Shown piece by piece: positions 55,359 through 64,000 of a stretch of DNA of 64,000 nucleotides (position 1 is the stretch's first letter; each line of letters starts with the position of its first letter). Under the pieces are notes generated by a model that was not told where the DNA came from, searched no databases, and saw nothing but the letters and a program-made list of their open reading frames with translations. Origin of the DNA: Eutrophomonas brisbanensis (GTDB taxonomy: Bacteria; Pseudomonadota; Gammaproteobacteria; Burkholderiales; Eutrophovitaceae). The DNA lies in assembly GCA_038141705.1 (NCBI GenBank), contig JAYQIQ010000004.1, positions 248,001-312,000 of the forward strand, written 5' to 3'. A program made the translations under genes and the position numbers.

Positions 55359-57641
55359 CTACACCGTGGCCTCATCCTCTACGGCACTCTGAGCCTGTTC
55401 AAAGTCCAGAATAACTGAGCCCGCATCGTCGAGACCAACCCGAACATCCCCACCGTTCGCGAGCCGACCAAACAGCAATTCATCAGCCAAAGCTTTTCTA
55501 ATCGTATCTTGAATTAAGCGAGACATCGGACGTGCCCCCATCAATGGATCAAAACCTTTTTCAGCCAAATATTTTCTGAGCTCATCCGAGAATTGTATTT
55601 CGACTTTTTTCTCTTGTAGCTGGGTTTCGAGTTCCATCAAAAACTTGTCAACGACCCGTAAAATTACATCCTTCGAAAGCGGAGCGAACGAGACTACAGC
55701 GTCGAGCCTATTCCGAAATTCAGGCGTGAACATTCGCTTAATTTCCCCAAGTTCATCCCCAACCTCACTCGATTGCGTAAAACCAATTTTGGTTTTGGAT
55801 AATTCAGAGGCCCCAGCATTCGTCGTCATGATGATGATCACGTTTCGAAAATCCGCTCGACGACCGTTGTTATCCGTTAGCGTTCCGTGATCCATCACCT
55901 GCAACAGAATGTTAAAGATTTCAGGATGCGCTTTCTCTATCTCATCAAGAAGTAATACACAGTGCGGTTGTTTACTAATCGCCTCTGTTAATAACCCACC
56001 TTGGTCGAAGCCTACATATCCTGGAGGCGCACCTATCAACCGCGAAACCGCATGTCGCTCCATATATTCGGACATATCAAATCTTAAAAGCTCAACACCC
56101 ATGGTGTATGCGAGCTGGCGCGCAACCTCGGTCTTACCGACCCCCGTAGGGCCACTAAAAAGAAACGAACCAACTGGCTTTCGCGGGTCGCCCAGGCCGC
56201 TCCTCGACATTTTAATAGCGGAAGACAAAGCATCTATCGCCGTCTCTTGTCCAAAGACAACCGACTTTAAGTCACGATCCAACGTTTGCAACTTGTTTCG
56301 ATCGTTACTAGAAACATTTTGTGAGGGGACTCTTGCAATTTTTGCGATGATCTCCTCGATCTCGTGCTTGCCGATAACTTTTTTCCTGCGCTTTGTCGTC
56401 ACTATCCGTTGTGCAGCACCCGCCTCATCAATAACGTCTATTGCCTTGTCGGGCAGATGACGATCGGATATGAATCTAACAGATAACTCTGCTGCCGCAG
56501 TGAGAGCAGACACCGTGTATTTCACTTGGTGGTGTTCCTCGAACCGGCTCTTCAATCCCCTTAGGATAGAAACAGTTTCAGCAATTGTCGGCTCGGTGAC
56601 ATCGATTTTTTGAAACCTTCGCGATAAAGCATGATCTTTTTCAAAAATTCCTCGATACTCCGTATAGGTCGTCGCGCCAATACATCGCAATTGACCAGAC
56701 GATAGAGCTGGCTTCAACAAATTAGAGGCGTCTAAGGTCCCACCACTCGCCGCACCAGCCCCAATCAAAGTATGAATTTCATCTATAAACAATATCGCGG
56801 ACTCGTTTTTGGTTAGTTGTTTCAGCACCGACTTCAAACGTTGCTCAAAATCTCCTCGATATTTCGTACCCGCTAGTAGCGCTCCCATGTCTAACGCGTA
56901 GACCTCAGCACCTGATAGAACCTCCGGCACCTCGCCCTCAACGATACGCCGCGCAAGCCCCTCGGCGATAGCTGTTTTACCAACACCAGCCTCTCCCACC
57001 AAAAGCGGATTATTCTTTCGCCGGCGGCAAAGTATTTGCACGACACGCTCTAACTCAACCTCTCGCCCGATCAGCGGATCAATTTTTCCATCAATAGCCA
57101 ACTTGTTAAGATTGGTCGCATAGCTATCCAGGGGACTCTCCGTCGTTTTTTCCGCGTTTGGCCCTCCCTCCTCTGTTGGAGCACGCTCATCCTTTTGGTC
57201 ATCCTCTTCATTCGATTTCGCAATACCGTGGGCTATGAAGTTCACCACATCGAGTCGGGTAACTCCTTTTTGATGCAAAAAATATACAGCGTGCGAATCC
57301 TTTTCTCCGAAAATCGCGACTAACACATTGGCGCCTGTTACCTCCTTCTTTCCCGATGACTGAACATGAAGAATTGCACGTTGGATCACCCTCTGAAATC
57401 CAAGCGTTGGCTGAGTATCCACATCATCCGCAGTTACGACAGGCGTATGGTCGAGGATAAAATCTGACAACAGCTTTCGAAGTTGATCTACATCCGTTTG
57501 ACAAGCCTTAAGAACTTCTTGGGCGGACGGATTGTCGAGCATAGCGAGCAACAAGTGTTCGACCGTTATAAATTCATGCTTCTTTTGACGTGCCTCCATA
57601 AACGCCATATGGAGGCTAACTTCTAATTCTTGCGCAATCAT
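55359..57641 (-). CDS. clpA: ATP-dependent Clp protease ATPase subunit ClpA
   Basis: A 760-residue HSP100 unfoldase partner of ClpP. The N-domain (MIAQELEVSLHMAFMEARQ) binds ClpS. Two AAA modules follow, with Walker A at GEAGVGKTAIAEG and GPTGVGKTEVARQ and Walker B at ILFIDEIHTL and LLLDEIEKAH. The second module includes the IGF-like loop (KTKIGFTQ) that docks ClpP. The ATG at 57641 lies two bases after the clpS stop, so a start further upstream is rejected. clpP is elsewhere. Confidence 0.96.
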   Translation of the reverse strand: MIAQELEVSLHMAFMEARQKKHEFITVEHLLLAMLDNPSAQEVLKACQTDVDQLRKLLSDFILDHTPVVTADDVDTQPTLGFQRVIQRAILHVQSSGKKEVTGANVLVAIFGEKDSHAVYFLHQKGVTRLDVVNFIAHGIAKSNEEDDQKDERAPTEEGGPNAEKTTESPLDSYATNLNKLAIDGKIDPLIGREVELERVVQILCRRRKNNPLLVGEAGVGKTAIAEGLARRIVEGEVPEVLSGAEVYALDMGALLAGTKYRGDFEQRLKSVLKQLTKNESAILFIDEIHTLIGAGAASGGTLDASNLLKPALSSGQLRCIGATTYTEYRGIFEKDHALSRRFQKIDVTEPTIAETVSILRGLKSRFEEHHQVKYTVSALTAAAELSVRFISDRHLPDKAIDVIDEAGAAQRIVTTKRRKKVIGKHEIEEIIAKIARVPSQNVSSNDRNKLQTLDRDLKSVVFGQETAIDALSSAIKMSRSGLGDPRKPVGSFLFSGPTGVGKTEVARQLAYTMGVELLRFDMSEYMERHAVSRLIGAPPGYVGFDQGGLLTEAISKQPHCVLLLDEIEKAHPEIFNILLQVMDHGTLTDNNGRRADFRNVIIIMTTNAGASELSKTKIGFTQSSEVGDELGEIKRMFTPEFRNRLDAVVSFAPLSKDVILRVVDKFLMELETQLQEKKVEIQFSDELRKYLAEKGFDPLMGARPMSRLIQDTIRKALADELLFGRLANGGDVRVGLDDAGSVILDFEQAQSAVEDEATV

Positions 57642-57643
57642 CT

Positions 57644-57949
57644 TTAATTCTCTTCCATAGTGCACTGCAAAGGATGCTGATGCTGTCTCGAGAAAGCGCT
57701 AACGCGCTCAACTTTTGTAGCAGCCACGTCTTTAGGAAAAACTCCACACACACCCATTCCCTCCTTATGGACCTTGAGCATGACCTGAGTTGCCTGATCT
57801 CTGTTCATGGCAAAGAAGTTTTGTAACACCATCACTACAAATTCCATAGGCGTGTAGTCATCATTTAACAGAAGCACCTTGTACAAGCTAGGAGGCTTGA
57901 CCTTCGCTTTTTCCTCGACAAGTAATGTTCCATCTTGATTTTTTGACAC
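57644..57949 (-). CDS. clpS: ClpS adaptor protein
   Basis: A 101-residue N-end-rule adaptor. YKVLLLNDDYTPMEFVVMVLQNFF is the conserved substrate pocket region, followed by HKEGMGVCGVFPKDVA. It delivers N-degron substrates to ClpA. It starts at GTG with GGAAG upstream. The clpS-clpA pair next to a divergent cold-shock gene is the usual proteobacterial arrangement. Confidence 0.94.
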   Translation of the reverse strand: MSKNQDGTLLVEEKAKVKPPSLYKVLLLNDDYTPMEFVVMVLQNFFAMNRDQATQVMLKVHKEGMGVCGVFPKDVAATKVERVSAFSRQHQHPLQCTMEEN

Positions 57950-58263
57950 TTCGACTTACTTCCTAACTCTATTGCTACTTTCCTAAACCATTTTCCCTAA
58001 GCCACAAAAAAATACAAGTTCAAAATGGAAAAAAGCTCGTTGTGCAGCGCATATAACTCACATTTGAGCGGTTTTTTATCTCGAAGTTTTATAAAAATTT
58101 AACTTGACTAAACCGAACCAATACCCTAAAACTTTTGCTGGGGGTTTGCGTTATAAAGTTTCTGCAGTAATCCGGGAAATCCGTTTGTTTGCTTGAGCTT
58201 TAAAATCAAACTGAGTCAAAGGGTTACTGAGGCCCGAGAATAAATATATAGGGATATAGGGGT
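57950..58263. promoter_or_regulatory. Divergent clpS/csp gap with a cold-shock gene promoter and long leader
   Basis: A 314-base gap without a gene. On the plus strand TTGACT (58104-58109), 17 bases, TAAAAC (58127-58132) form a plausible promoter. That would leave a csp leader of about 125 bases, consistent with the long 5' leaders of cold-shock mRNAs. AGGGG precedes the csp ATG. I see no clear promoter for clpS. Confidence 0.45.
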
Positions 58264-58473
58264 ATGGCAACAGGAACAGTGAAGTGGTTCAATGACGCGA
58301 AAGGTTATGGGTTTATTACACCCGACGATGGCAGCGAGGATCTTTTTCGCGCATTTCTCGGCTATCCAAATGGATGGCTTTAAAACGTTGAAAGAGAAGG
58401 ACAGAAGGTTTCTTTCGAAGTAACTCAAGGTCCGAAGGGTAAGCAAGCTTCTAACATACAAGAAGCTTCTTAA
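58264..58473 (+). CDS. Cold-shock domain protein, two compensating frameshifts
   Basis: The start MATGTVKWFNDAKGYGFITPDDG is a cold-shock domain with RNP1 in KGYGFI. The original frame then stops after LFRAFLGYPNGWL. Reading one base over at about 58343-58349 gives LFAHFSAIQMDGFKTLKE (RNP2-like), and returning to the first frame at about 58392-58400 gives GQKVSFEVTQGPKGKQA and TAA at 58471. The result is a normal 68-residue Csp that binds single-stranded RNA. Two slips in 60 bases point to sequence errors. A terminator follows. Confidence 0.85.
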
Positions 58474-58535
58474 ACATCCAGTGCTCTGAGTCTCAGGATC
58501 TAAGTTCTGCGGGCTCGGTAATTTAGAAAATACTC

Positions 58536-58563
58536 AAAAGCAGCCGTATGGCTGCTTTTTTTT
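58536..58563 (+). terminator. Rho-independent terminator after the cold-shock gene
   Basis: AAAAGCAGCC at 58536-58545 pairs with GGCTGCTTTT at 58550-58559 over a GTAT loop, followed by more T residues to 58563. Strong and probably bidirectional in part because of the flanking A-tract. Confidence 0.9.
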
Positions 58564-58665
58564 GCTTCGTAGTTTAGGACGGAATGACGATATAATATTG
58601 TTTTATAAAACTTAATTTCATATCGTAAAATTAAAAAACCTAAGTTACCAGTTGGAGAATAAATA

Positions 58666-60279
58666 ATGAGCAATGAGTATCGATGCCCAGAGGGTGTAGA
58701 AATTAATGGACAATTTACGAGAGAATTCGCCGAGATCCTCACACCTGAGGCTATTGCCTTCTTGACAAAGCTCCACAGAAAGTTCGACGCGACGCGAAAA
58801 GACTTGCTTACGCGTCGAGTAACCAGGCAGAAAGAGATCGACGCGGGGATACTCCCAAATTTTTTATCTGAGACAGCGTCCATTCGTGAATCGGACTGGA
58901 AAGTAGCCAGCGTTCCAAGCGACCTTCAAGATAGGCGTACCGAGATCACCGGTCCAACGGATCGGAAGATGGTAATAAACGCACTCAATTCCGGCGCAAA
59001 AATGTACATGGCAGACTTCGAAGACTCCAATACCCCCACATGGGAAAATCAAGTCGCTGGGCAGATAAACATGCGCGATGCGGTTCGCAAGAGCATTAGT
59101 TTCACGAACGAATCTGGAAAGAAATATGAACTCAAAAATGAGATTGCCACCCTCCTGGTAAGACCAAGAGGCTGGCACCTTACTGAAAATCATATGATGG
59201 TGGATGGTCAACCAATCTCAGGCTCACTTTTTGATTTCGGACTCTATTTTTTCCACAACGCAAAAGAACGCATCTCGCAAGGCTCTGGAGTGTATTTTTA
59301 TCTCCCTAAAATGGAGTCCCACTTGGAAGCCCGCTTATGGAATGACGTATTTGTCACCTCCCAGGATGAGCTAGCGGTTCCGCAGGGAAGTATTAAAGCT
59401 ACGGTATTAATCGAGACGATCCTCGCATCGTTTGAGATGGATGAAATTCTTTACGAACTACGAGAACACTCAGCCGGTTTGAACTGTGGCCGCTGGGACT
59501 ATATCTTTAGCTGTATCAAGAAGTTTAAAAAACAAGATGGTTTCATCTTAGCGGATAGAAATCTCGTAACCATGACGAGCCCCTTCATGCGTGCTTATTC
59601 TCTACTCTTAATTAAAACATGCCACAAGCGAGGAGCCTTCGCGATGGGAGGGATGGCAGCGCAAATTCCAATCAAAAATGACGACGCTGCAAACCAAGCA
59701 GCCATCGACAAAGTAAAGGCTGACAAAGAGCGTGAAGCAAACGATGGTCACGATGGAACTTGGGTAGCGCATCCAGGATTAGTCGGAGTCGCGCAAGACG
59801 CATTCGACAAAGTGATGACCTCTGCGAATCAGATTGCGAAGCAAAGGCCAGATGTGAATGTCTCCGCTGGCGACCTCATTGACTTTAAACCGCAGGGACC
59901 AATTACAGAAGACGGACTCCGAGCCAACATTAATATAGGTATCCAGTATATCGGTGCGTGGCTGGCAGGAACTGGATGTGTGCCGATTTTTAATTTGATG
60001 GAAGATGCCGCTACCGCTGAAATCTCCAGAGCACAAATTTGGCACTGGATAAGAAGCCCAATGGGCGTTCTCGATGATGGCCGAAAAGTCACCAAAGAGC
60101 TATTCAGCAGTCTCATTCCGGAAGAGTTAAAAAGGGTTCAAGAAATGCTTGGGGATGGATTCAAAAACGGAAAGTACGAAGAAGGAGCAAAAATGTTCGA
60201 AGAGCTAACGCTCGCAGAAGATTTTGTTGAATTCCTTACCCTTCCTGCATACGAACATATCGTACGACATGGTGCCTAA
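58666..60279 (+). CDS. aceB: Malate synthase A
   Basis: A 537-residue malate synthase of the A isoform size, condensing glyoxylate and acetyl-CoA. Conserved parts are YMADFEDSNTPTWENQVAGQ, LLVRPRGWHLTE, VLIETILASFEMDEILYELREHSAGLNCGRWDYIFS (magnesium-binding Glu and Asp here) and TSPFMRAYSLLLIKTCHKRGAFAMGGMAAQIP. It indicates a glyoxylate shunt or glyoxylate use; isocitrate lyase is not in the window. A TATAAT at 58591-58596 may be its -10, though no good -35 is visible. A terminator follows. Confidence 0.96.
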   Translation: MSNEYRCPEGVEINGQFTREFAEILTPEAIAFLTKLHRKFDATRKDLLTRRVTRQKEIDAGILPNFLSETASIRESDWKVASVPSDLQDRRTEITGPTDRKMVINALNSGAKMYMADFEDSNTPTWENQVAGQINMRDAVRKSISFTNESGKKYELKNEIATLLVRPRGWHLTENHMMVDGQPISGSLFDFGLYFFHNAKERISQGSGVYFYLPKMESHLEARLWNDVFVTSQDELAVPQGSIKATVLIETILASFEMDEILYELREHSAGLNCGRWDYIFSCIKKFKKQDGFILADRNLVTMTSPFMRAYSLLLIKTCHKRGAFAMGGMAAQIPIKNDDAANQAAIDKVKADKEREANDGHDGTWVAHPGLVGVAQDAFDKVMTSANQIAKQRPDVNVSAGDLIDFKPQGPITEDGLRANINIGIQYIGAWLAGTGCVPIFNLMEDAATAEISRAQIWHWIRSPMGVLDDGRKVTKELFSSLIPEELKRVQEMLGDGFKNGKYEEGAKMFEELTLAEDFVEFLTLPAYEHIVRHGA

Positions 60280-60302
60280 AACCCGCCAGGTCGTATAAAA
60301 TC

Positions 60303-60326
60303 AGGGAGGCTTGCCTCCCTTTTTTA
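60303..60326 (+). terminator. Rho-independent terminator after aceB
   Basis: AGGGAGGC at 60303-60310 and GCCTCCCT at 60313-60320 form a GC-rich hairpin, followed by a T-tract. It ends the malate synthase transcript 24 bases after the stop codon. Confidence 0.88.
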
Positions 60327-60365
60327 TTTATTTTATTTATTTGATTAATGTGCTGAGTGCCCAAC

Positions 60366-60797
60366 ATGCAGTGGAAACCAAATGTGACCGTCGCTGCTGT
60401 CGTAATGCAGAATGATAAATTTCTTCTCGTGGAAGAAATGACAGACGAAGGAATAAAACTAAACCAACCGGCTGGACATCTTGAACACGGAGAGTCCCTT
60501 GAGGCTGCGATTAAGAGAGAGATGTTGGAGGAAACTGCTTGTGAATTTGAACCGAAAAATCTAATTGGAATTTACCAATGGCCGATCGCAAAAAGCGAAA
60601 CAACATATCTCAGATTCACATTTACCGGAACATTAGGGCAGCATTTTTCAGATCGAAAACTCGATGATGGGATCATCCGAACAGATTGGCTTACTCCCGA
60701 TGAGATATATAAAACAAAAAGCCAGCATCGCAACCCACTCGTTATCGAATCTATGCAAGATTTTCTGGATGGTCGCAATTACCCCTCGACCTCGTAA
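60366..60797 (+). CDS. nudJ: Nudix hydrolase, NudJ-like
   Basis: A 143-residue Nudix protein with the box GHLEHGESLEAAIKREMLEETA matching GX5EX7REUXEEXGU apart from the last glycine position. NudJ in E. coli dephosphorylates nucleoside di/triphosphates and the thiamine precursor HMP-PP and lies just before mnmA, as here. The ATG at 60366 is chosen; a GTG three codons upstream is also possible. mnmA starts 19 bases downstream. Confidence 0.85.
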   Translation: MQWKPNVTVAAVVMQNDKFLLVEEMTDEGIKLNQPAGHLEHGESLEAAIKREMLEETACEFEPKNLIGIYQWPIAKSETTYLRFTFTGTLGQHFSDRKLDDGIIRTDWLTPDEIYKTKSQHRNPLVIESMQDFLDGRNYPSTS

Positions 60798-60816
60798 AAA
60801 CCTTTAACGGAAACGC

Positions 60817-61904
60817 ATGATGGCAAAACGGATCGTTGTCGGACTCTCAGGAGGAGTAGATTCATCGGTTGCGGCCTGGCTCTTAAAAGAGCAAGGTCAC
60901 GAAGTCATCGGCATCTTCATGAAAAATTGGGAAGATGATGATGACGAAGAATACTGTAACTCCAGACAAGACCTCATTGATGCAGTTTCGGTAGCAGAAA
61001 AATTGGGATTGAAATCGATGTTGTAAATTTTACTGAGGAATATCGCGAAAAAGTATTCCAAGATTTTTTACTTGAATATCGAGCAGGAAGAACTCCTAAC
61101 CCGGATGTCTTTTGTAATTCAGAAATAAAATTTAAAGCATTTCTTGACTACGCCTTGAAACTGGGTGCCGACCATATTGCAACGGGGCACTATGCCAAAG
61201 TCAGAGAAGGACGCGAAGGTTACCAATTGATGAAGGCTGAAGATGGCAACAAGGATCAGAGCTATTTCCTTTACCGACTTAACCAAGATCAGCTCTCGCG
61301 CTCACTATTTCCACTAGGAAACCTGTACAAGCAGCAAGTAAGAGAGATAGCGAAAAACCTGGGTCTCTCTAATCACGATAAAAAAGACTCGACGGGAATC
61401 TGTTTTATTGGCGAGAGAAAATTTAAGGATTTTCTTGCTAAATATATCCCCGACAATCCGGGTGAAATTAAGACTGAAACCGGGGAAGTCGTTGGCGAAC
61501 ATCAAGGCTTAATGTTTCATACCATCGGGCAAAGACAGGGATTGGGTATTGGTGGAAGTGGTGACGCATGGTACGTCGCAAACAAAGATATGGAAAATAA
61601 TGTTCTTACGGTTGTTCAGGGACATGACCACCCGCTTCTTCTCTCGCACGAACTTCACGCTGAAAATCTGAGCTGGACAGCACCGATAGAGCCGCGCACC
61701 CAATGGGTATATGGTGCGAAATGCCGATATCGTCAAAAAGATTCACCTTGCGCCATCAGTCATATATCCAGTGAGATCTGCCATATTCAATTCCCTCAAG
61801 CGCAATGGGCAGTAACGCCTGGTCAATCGGTCGTGATATACGAGTCAAATGTTTGTCTCGGTGGAGGCATAATCACCAGTTCGTTTGCAAATTTTTTAAC
61901 CTGA
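60817..61904 (+). CDS. mnmA: tRNA-specific 2-thiouridylase MnmA, frameshifted near residue 65
   Basis: MnmA installs the 2-thio group on U34 of Glu, Gln and Lys tRNAs. The PP-loop is GLSGGVDSSVAAW. The first frame ends at TAA near 61026; one base away, around 61009-61014, the protein resumes EIDVVNFTEEYREKVFQDFL. The first catalytic cysteine is in NPDVFCNSEIKF and the second in STGICFIGERKF, with DQSYFLYRL between. Repaired length is about 362 residues. The gene hflD, often between mnmA and purB, is absent here. Confidence 0.93.
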
Positions 61905-62010
61905 TTGATTTCTGTAAAAAACCAAGAAATACCTAGCACGAGAGCGCCTTTCATGTTGACCTACATGATAAAATGATGCTTTATTAGCACCTAGAGGAAA
62001 TTAGATAACA

Positions 62011-63387
62011 ATGTCTCTTGAGCTAAACGCACTCACGGCCGTCAATCCACTCGATGGTCGGTATCGAAAAAAAGTCGAGAGCTTATCCGGTTATTTCAGC
62101 GAGCTCGGTTTAATTAAATACCGTGTGTTGGTAGAAGTTGCATGGCTTAAGTCACTTACTCAATCTACCGACCTCACCGAAATTAAAAAGTTATCAAAAG
62201 ATGCGATCAAAACCCTCGATGAGGTAGTTGAGAAATTCTCGATCAAGGATGCTGAACGGATCAAAGCAATCGAGGCAACGACTAACCATGATGTAAAAGC
62301 AGTGGAGTATTGGCTTCGAGAAACCTTAAAGTCAAATAAAGAAATCTCAGAAATTACGGGATTCATACACTTTGCTTGCACATCTGAGGACATTAACAAT
62401 GTGTCGCATGCTCTGATGATAAGGGATGCTAGGGACCAAGTCTTAATACCCACAATTGAAATCATAATTGAATCCCTAACAGAACTTAGCAGACGTTATG
62501 CAGGCATCCCGATGCTATCGAGAACCCATGGGCAAGCCGCAAGCCCCAGCACTATGGGAAAAGAAATCGCAAATGTGGTTTACCGCTTACGGAAACAAAG
62601 TTCCATAATTTCCAAAATTAGACTCCCCGCAAAAATGAATGGCGCCGTCGGAAACTACAACGCTCACCTGAGCGCATTCCCAGATTACGACTGGGAGAAG
62701 CATACAGAAGCCGTGTTAGACGAGCTCGATCTAGACCAAATCCCCTATACGACTCAAATCGAACCCCATGATGGGTTGGCTGAGATCTTTGATGGGTTTA
62801 CCCGCCTCAATACAATTTTGATCGATTTTTGTCGAGACATTTGGGCATACATCTCAATTGGTTACTTTAAACAAAAAATTAAAGCAGGAGAGGTTGGCTC
62901 TTCGACCATGCCGCATAAGGTTAATCCTATAGATTTTGAGAATGCGGAGGGCAACTTAGGACTATCCAGCGCAATGTTAAAACATCTCTCCGGTAAGCTA
63001 CCGATATCCAGATGGCAACGCGACCTCACTGACTCTACAGTACTGAGAAATATGGGGGTTGGGCTTGCTTATGCCATGCTCGCGTTCGATTCACTACAAA
63101 GAGGTATCAAGAAGTTAGATATTGATGAAGTAAAAATCCGACAAGACTTAGATCAAAGTTGGGATGTCTTGGCGGAGCCAGTGCAAACTGTCATGAAACT
63201 TTATGGCATCGAAGATGCCTACGAACAGCTAAAAGAGCTCACGCGGGGTAAGGGTGGCATTACGCGGGAAAATATCCAACAATTTATTGGTGAATTACAA
63301 ATTCCTGAAGAAGCAAAGCGTAGACTGCTATCTCTAGAGCCTGCTTCCTATACAGGTATAGCCGAAAATCTAGCGAAAAATATTTAA
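62011..63387 (+). CDS. purB: Adenylosuccinate lyase PurB
   Basis: A 458-residue fumarase-superfamily lyase acting twice in purine synthesis. The signature loop is VGSSTMPHKVNPIDFENAEGN, the general base lies in SRTHGQAASPSTMGKE and TSEDINNVSHALM is also conserved. The C-terminal region and length match the E. coli-type enzyme. It follows mnmA by 106 bases; that gap includes a short inverted repeat CATGT...ACATG near 61953-61968, of unknown meaning. Confidence 0.96.
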   Translation: MSLELNALTAVNPLDGRYRKKVESLSGYFSELGLIKYRVLVEVAWLKSLTQSTDLTEIKKLSKDAIKTLDEVVEKFSIKDAERIKAIEATTNHDVKAVEYWLRETLKSNKEISEITGFIHFACTSEDINNVSHALMIRDARDQVLIPTIEIIIESLTELSRRYAGIPMLSRTHGQAASPSTMGKEIANVVYRLRKQSSIISKIRLPAKMNGAVGNYNAHLSAFPDYDWEKHTEAVLDELDLDQIPYTTQIEPHDGLAEIFDGFTRLNTILIDFCRDIWAYISIGYFKQKIKAGEVGSSTMPHKVNPIDFENAEGNLGLSSAMLKHLSGKLPISRWQRDLTDSTVLRNMGVGLAYAMLAFDSLQRGIKKLDIDEVKIRQDLDQSWDVLAEPVQTVMKLYGIEDAYEQLKELTRGKGGITRENIQQFIGELQIPEEAKRRLLSLEPASYTGIAENLAKNI

Positions 63388-63406
63388 ATCCAGCGCTGAC
63401 GAACTT

Positions 63407-64000
63407 ATGGAAACTTCGTTAGAAAACGAAAATATTATAGATGTAACCACTGATACGTTTGAGCAACTGGTTATTCAAGAATCGAACTCGCGACCAGTCG
63501 CAGTGGACTTCTGGGCACCTTGGTGCGGACCTTGTCGAGCATTAACGCCGATCCTCGAAAAAGTAGCTAAGGAATATGAGGGGAAATTTCTACTAGCGAA
63601 GATAAACTCAGATGAAAACCAAGATCTCTCAGCGAAATTTGGTATTCGAGGAATCCCTAACGTTAAGGTTTTTGAGAATGGCGCAATAACAGACGAATTT
63701 TCAGGTGCTCTCCCAGAGGGACAAATACGCCAATTTCTCGACCGAATAATCCCATCAGCAGCTCAGAAACTCCATCGTGAGGCACTGGCACTTATCAACG
63801 AGTCAAAATTCAAAGAGGCAATTGAAGTATTGAAAAACGCCCAAGATAAAGATATTAGTGACGATGCTATTCGTCTATCACGCGTTGAAGTACTTATTAA
63901 ACTTAGCAAAGTAAGCGAGGCCGCTACATTATTCTCTGAGCTCAAACCGCTATCAAAAATGGGGGACTTAGCTCAGAAACTTAAGGCGATTCTTGATCTA
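63407..64000 (+). CDS. Thioredoxin-TPR protein (CnoX/YbbN-like), cut by the window end
   Basis: Starts at ATG 63407 and is still open at the last base (198 codons). Residues 10-110 are a thioredoxin domain with the active site WCGPC (FWAPWCGPCRAL) and the cis-proline loop RGIPNVKVFENG. The remainder is helical and TPR-like (LHREALALINESKFKEAIEVLKNAQ). The combination is that of CnoX (YbbN), a redox-linked holdase that works with GroEL and DnaK. CnoX of E. coli has SxxC in place of CGPC, whereas here both cysteines are present, so thiol-reductase activity is expected. It starts 20 bases after purB. Confidence 0.85.
   Translation, partial: METSLENENIIDVTTDTFEQLVIQESNSRPVAVDFWAPWCGPCRALTPILEKVAKEYEGKFLLAKINSDENQDLSAKFGIRGIPNVKVFENGAITDEFSGALPEGQIRQFLDRIIPSAAQKLHREALALINESKFKEAIEVLKNAQDKDISDDAIRLSRVEVLIKLSKVSEAATLFSELKPLSKMGDLAQKLKAILDL

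Noticed and set aside
61953..61968. CATGT...ACATG inverted repeat before purB as a regulator site
   Set aside because: Only five base pairs. Such a short repeat occurs by chance often, and no PurR-like operator pattern is seen.

Overview
The window looks like part of a bacterial chromosome from a betaproteobacterium-like organism (Burkholderiales/Nitrosomonadales type, possibly aquatic). The evidence is gene order: pmbA-darP-mogA, xseB-ispA-dxs-folE2, murJ next to rpsT followed by arg genes, a betaproteobacterial-type proteasome homologue (BPH-like), FolE2 instead of FolE, and an exonuclease/GIY-YIG fusion. Base composition is moderately AT-leaning by eye. Genes are packed tightly, with convergent neighbours often less than 30 bases apart. 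A gammaproteobacterial origin is not excluded. No phage, IS element, CRISPR array or rRNA was seen; there is one tRNA, tRNA-Thr(CGT).

Layout. 0-9.5 kb: an acyl-ACP desaturase-like diiron protein, a minus-strand cluster (cupin, two SDR dehydrogenases, FAH-family enzyme, secreted protein) that looks like sugar-acid or keto-acid catabolism, a DnaQ-like exonuclease/GIY-YIG nuclease, an enol-lactonase-like hydrolase, an AraD1 (GguC) protein and aroG. 9.5-17.4 kb: an outer-membrane lipoprotein operon (COG3014-type, YcfL, LpoB, membrane protein), an MFS transporter, a K+ channel, pmbA, darP, mogA. 17.4-24.6 kb: UMF1-type transporter, CoA-transferase, periplasmic glutathione peroxidase, N-acyl-D-amino-acid-deacylase-like amidohydrolase, two decayed genes and rquA (rhodoquinone synthesis).

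24.6-33 kb: the most distinctive region, an eight-gene plus-strand operon behind a strong sigma70-like promoter. It contains an ArsS-type radical SAM protein, a divergent metallophosphoesterase, a TVP38/TMEM64-FAD-disulfide-oxidoreductase fusion, a DUF547 protein, two arsenosugar-associated glycosyltransferases (TIGR04283 and TIGR04282 types), a DUF3047 protein and a SelD-N-terminal-like FAD oxidoreductase. It reads as an arsenosugar/organoarsenical-type biosynthetic system, but no arsM is visible here. 33-35.7 kb: DUF3293 protein, enolase-superfamily enzyme, Rap1a-like small secreted protein, small membrane protein, tRNA-Thr.

35.7-64 kb is mostly housekeeping: enoyl-CoA hydratase, Fur-family regulator, ispH-lspA-ileS-ribF, cysB, murJ, rpsT, argD-argF-MORN protein-argG-BPH-yajQ, folE2, dxs-ispA-xseB, sulfurtransferase, clpA-clpS, a cold-shock gene, malate synthase, nudJ-mnmA-purB and a thioredoxin/TPR protein running off the end.

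A caution that affects everything: at least 15 genes, many of them normally essential (ileS, murJ, dxs, mnmA), are interrupted by one-base frameshifts, mostly in homopolymers. This pattern is best explained by residual indel errors in the assembly, not by real gene loss. The exception may be 22.2-23.8 kb, where damage is dense enough to suggest genuine decay. Where I give one span for a frameshifted gene, the protein was rebuilt by reading across frames.
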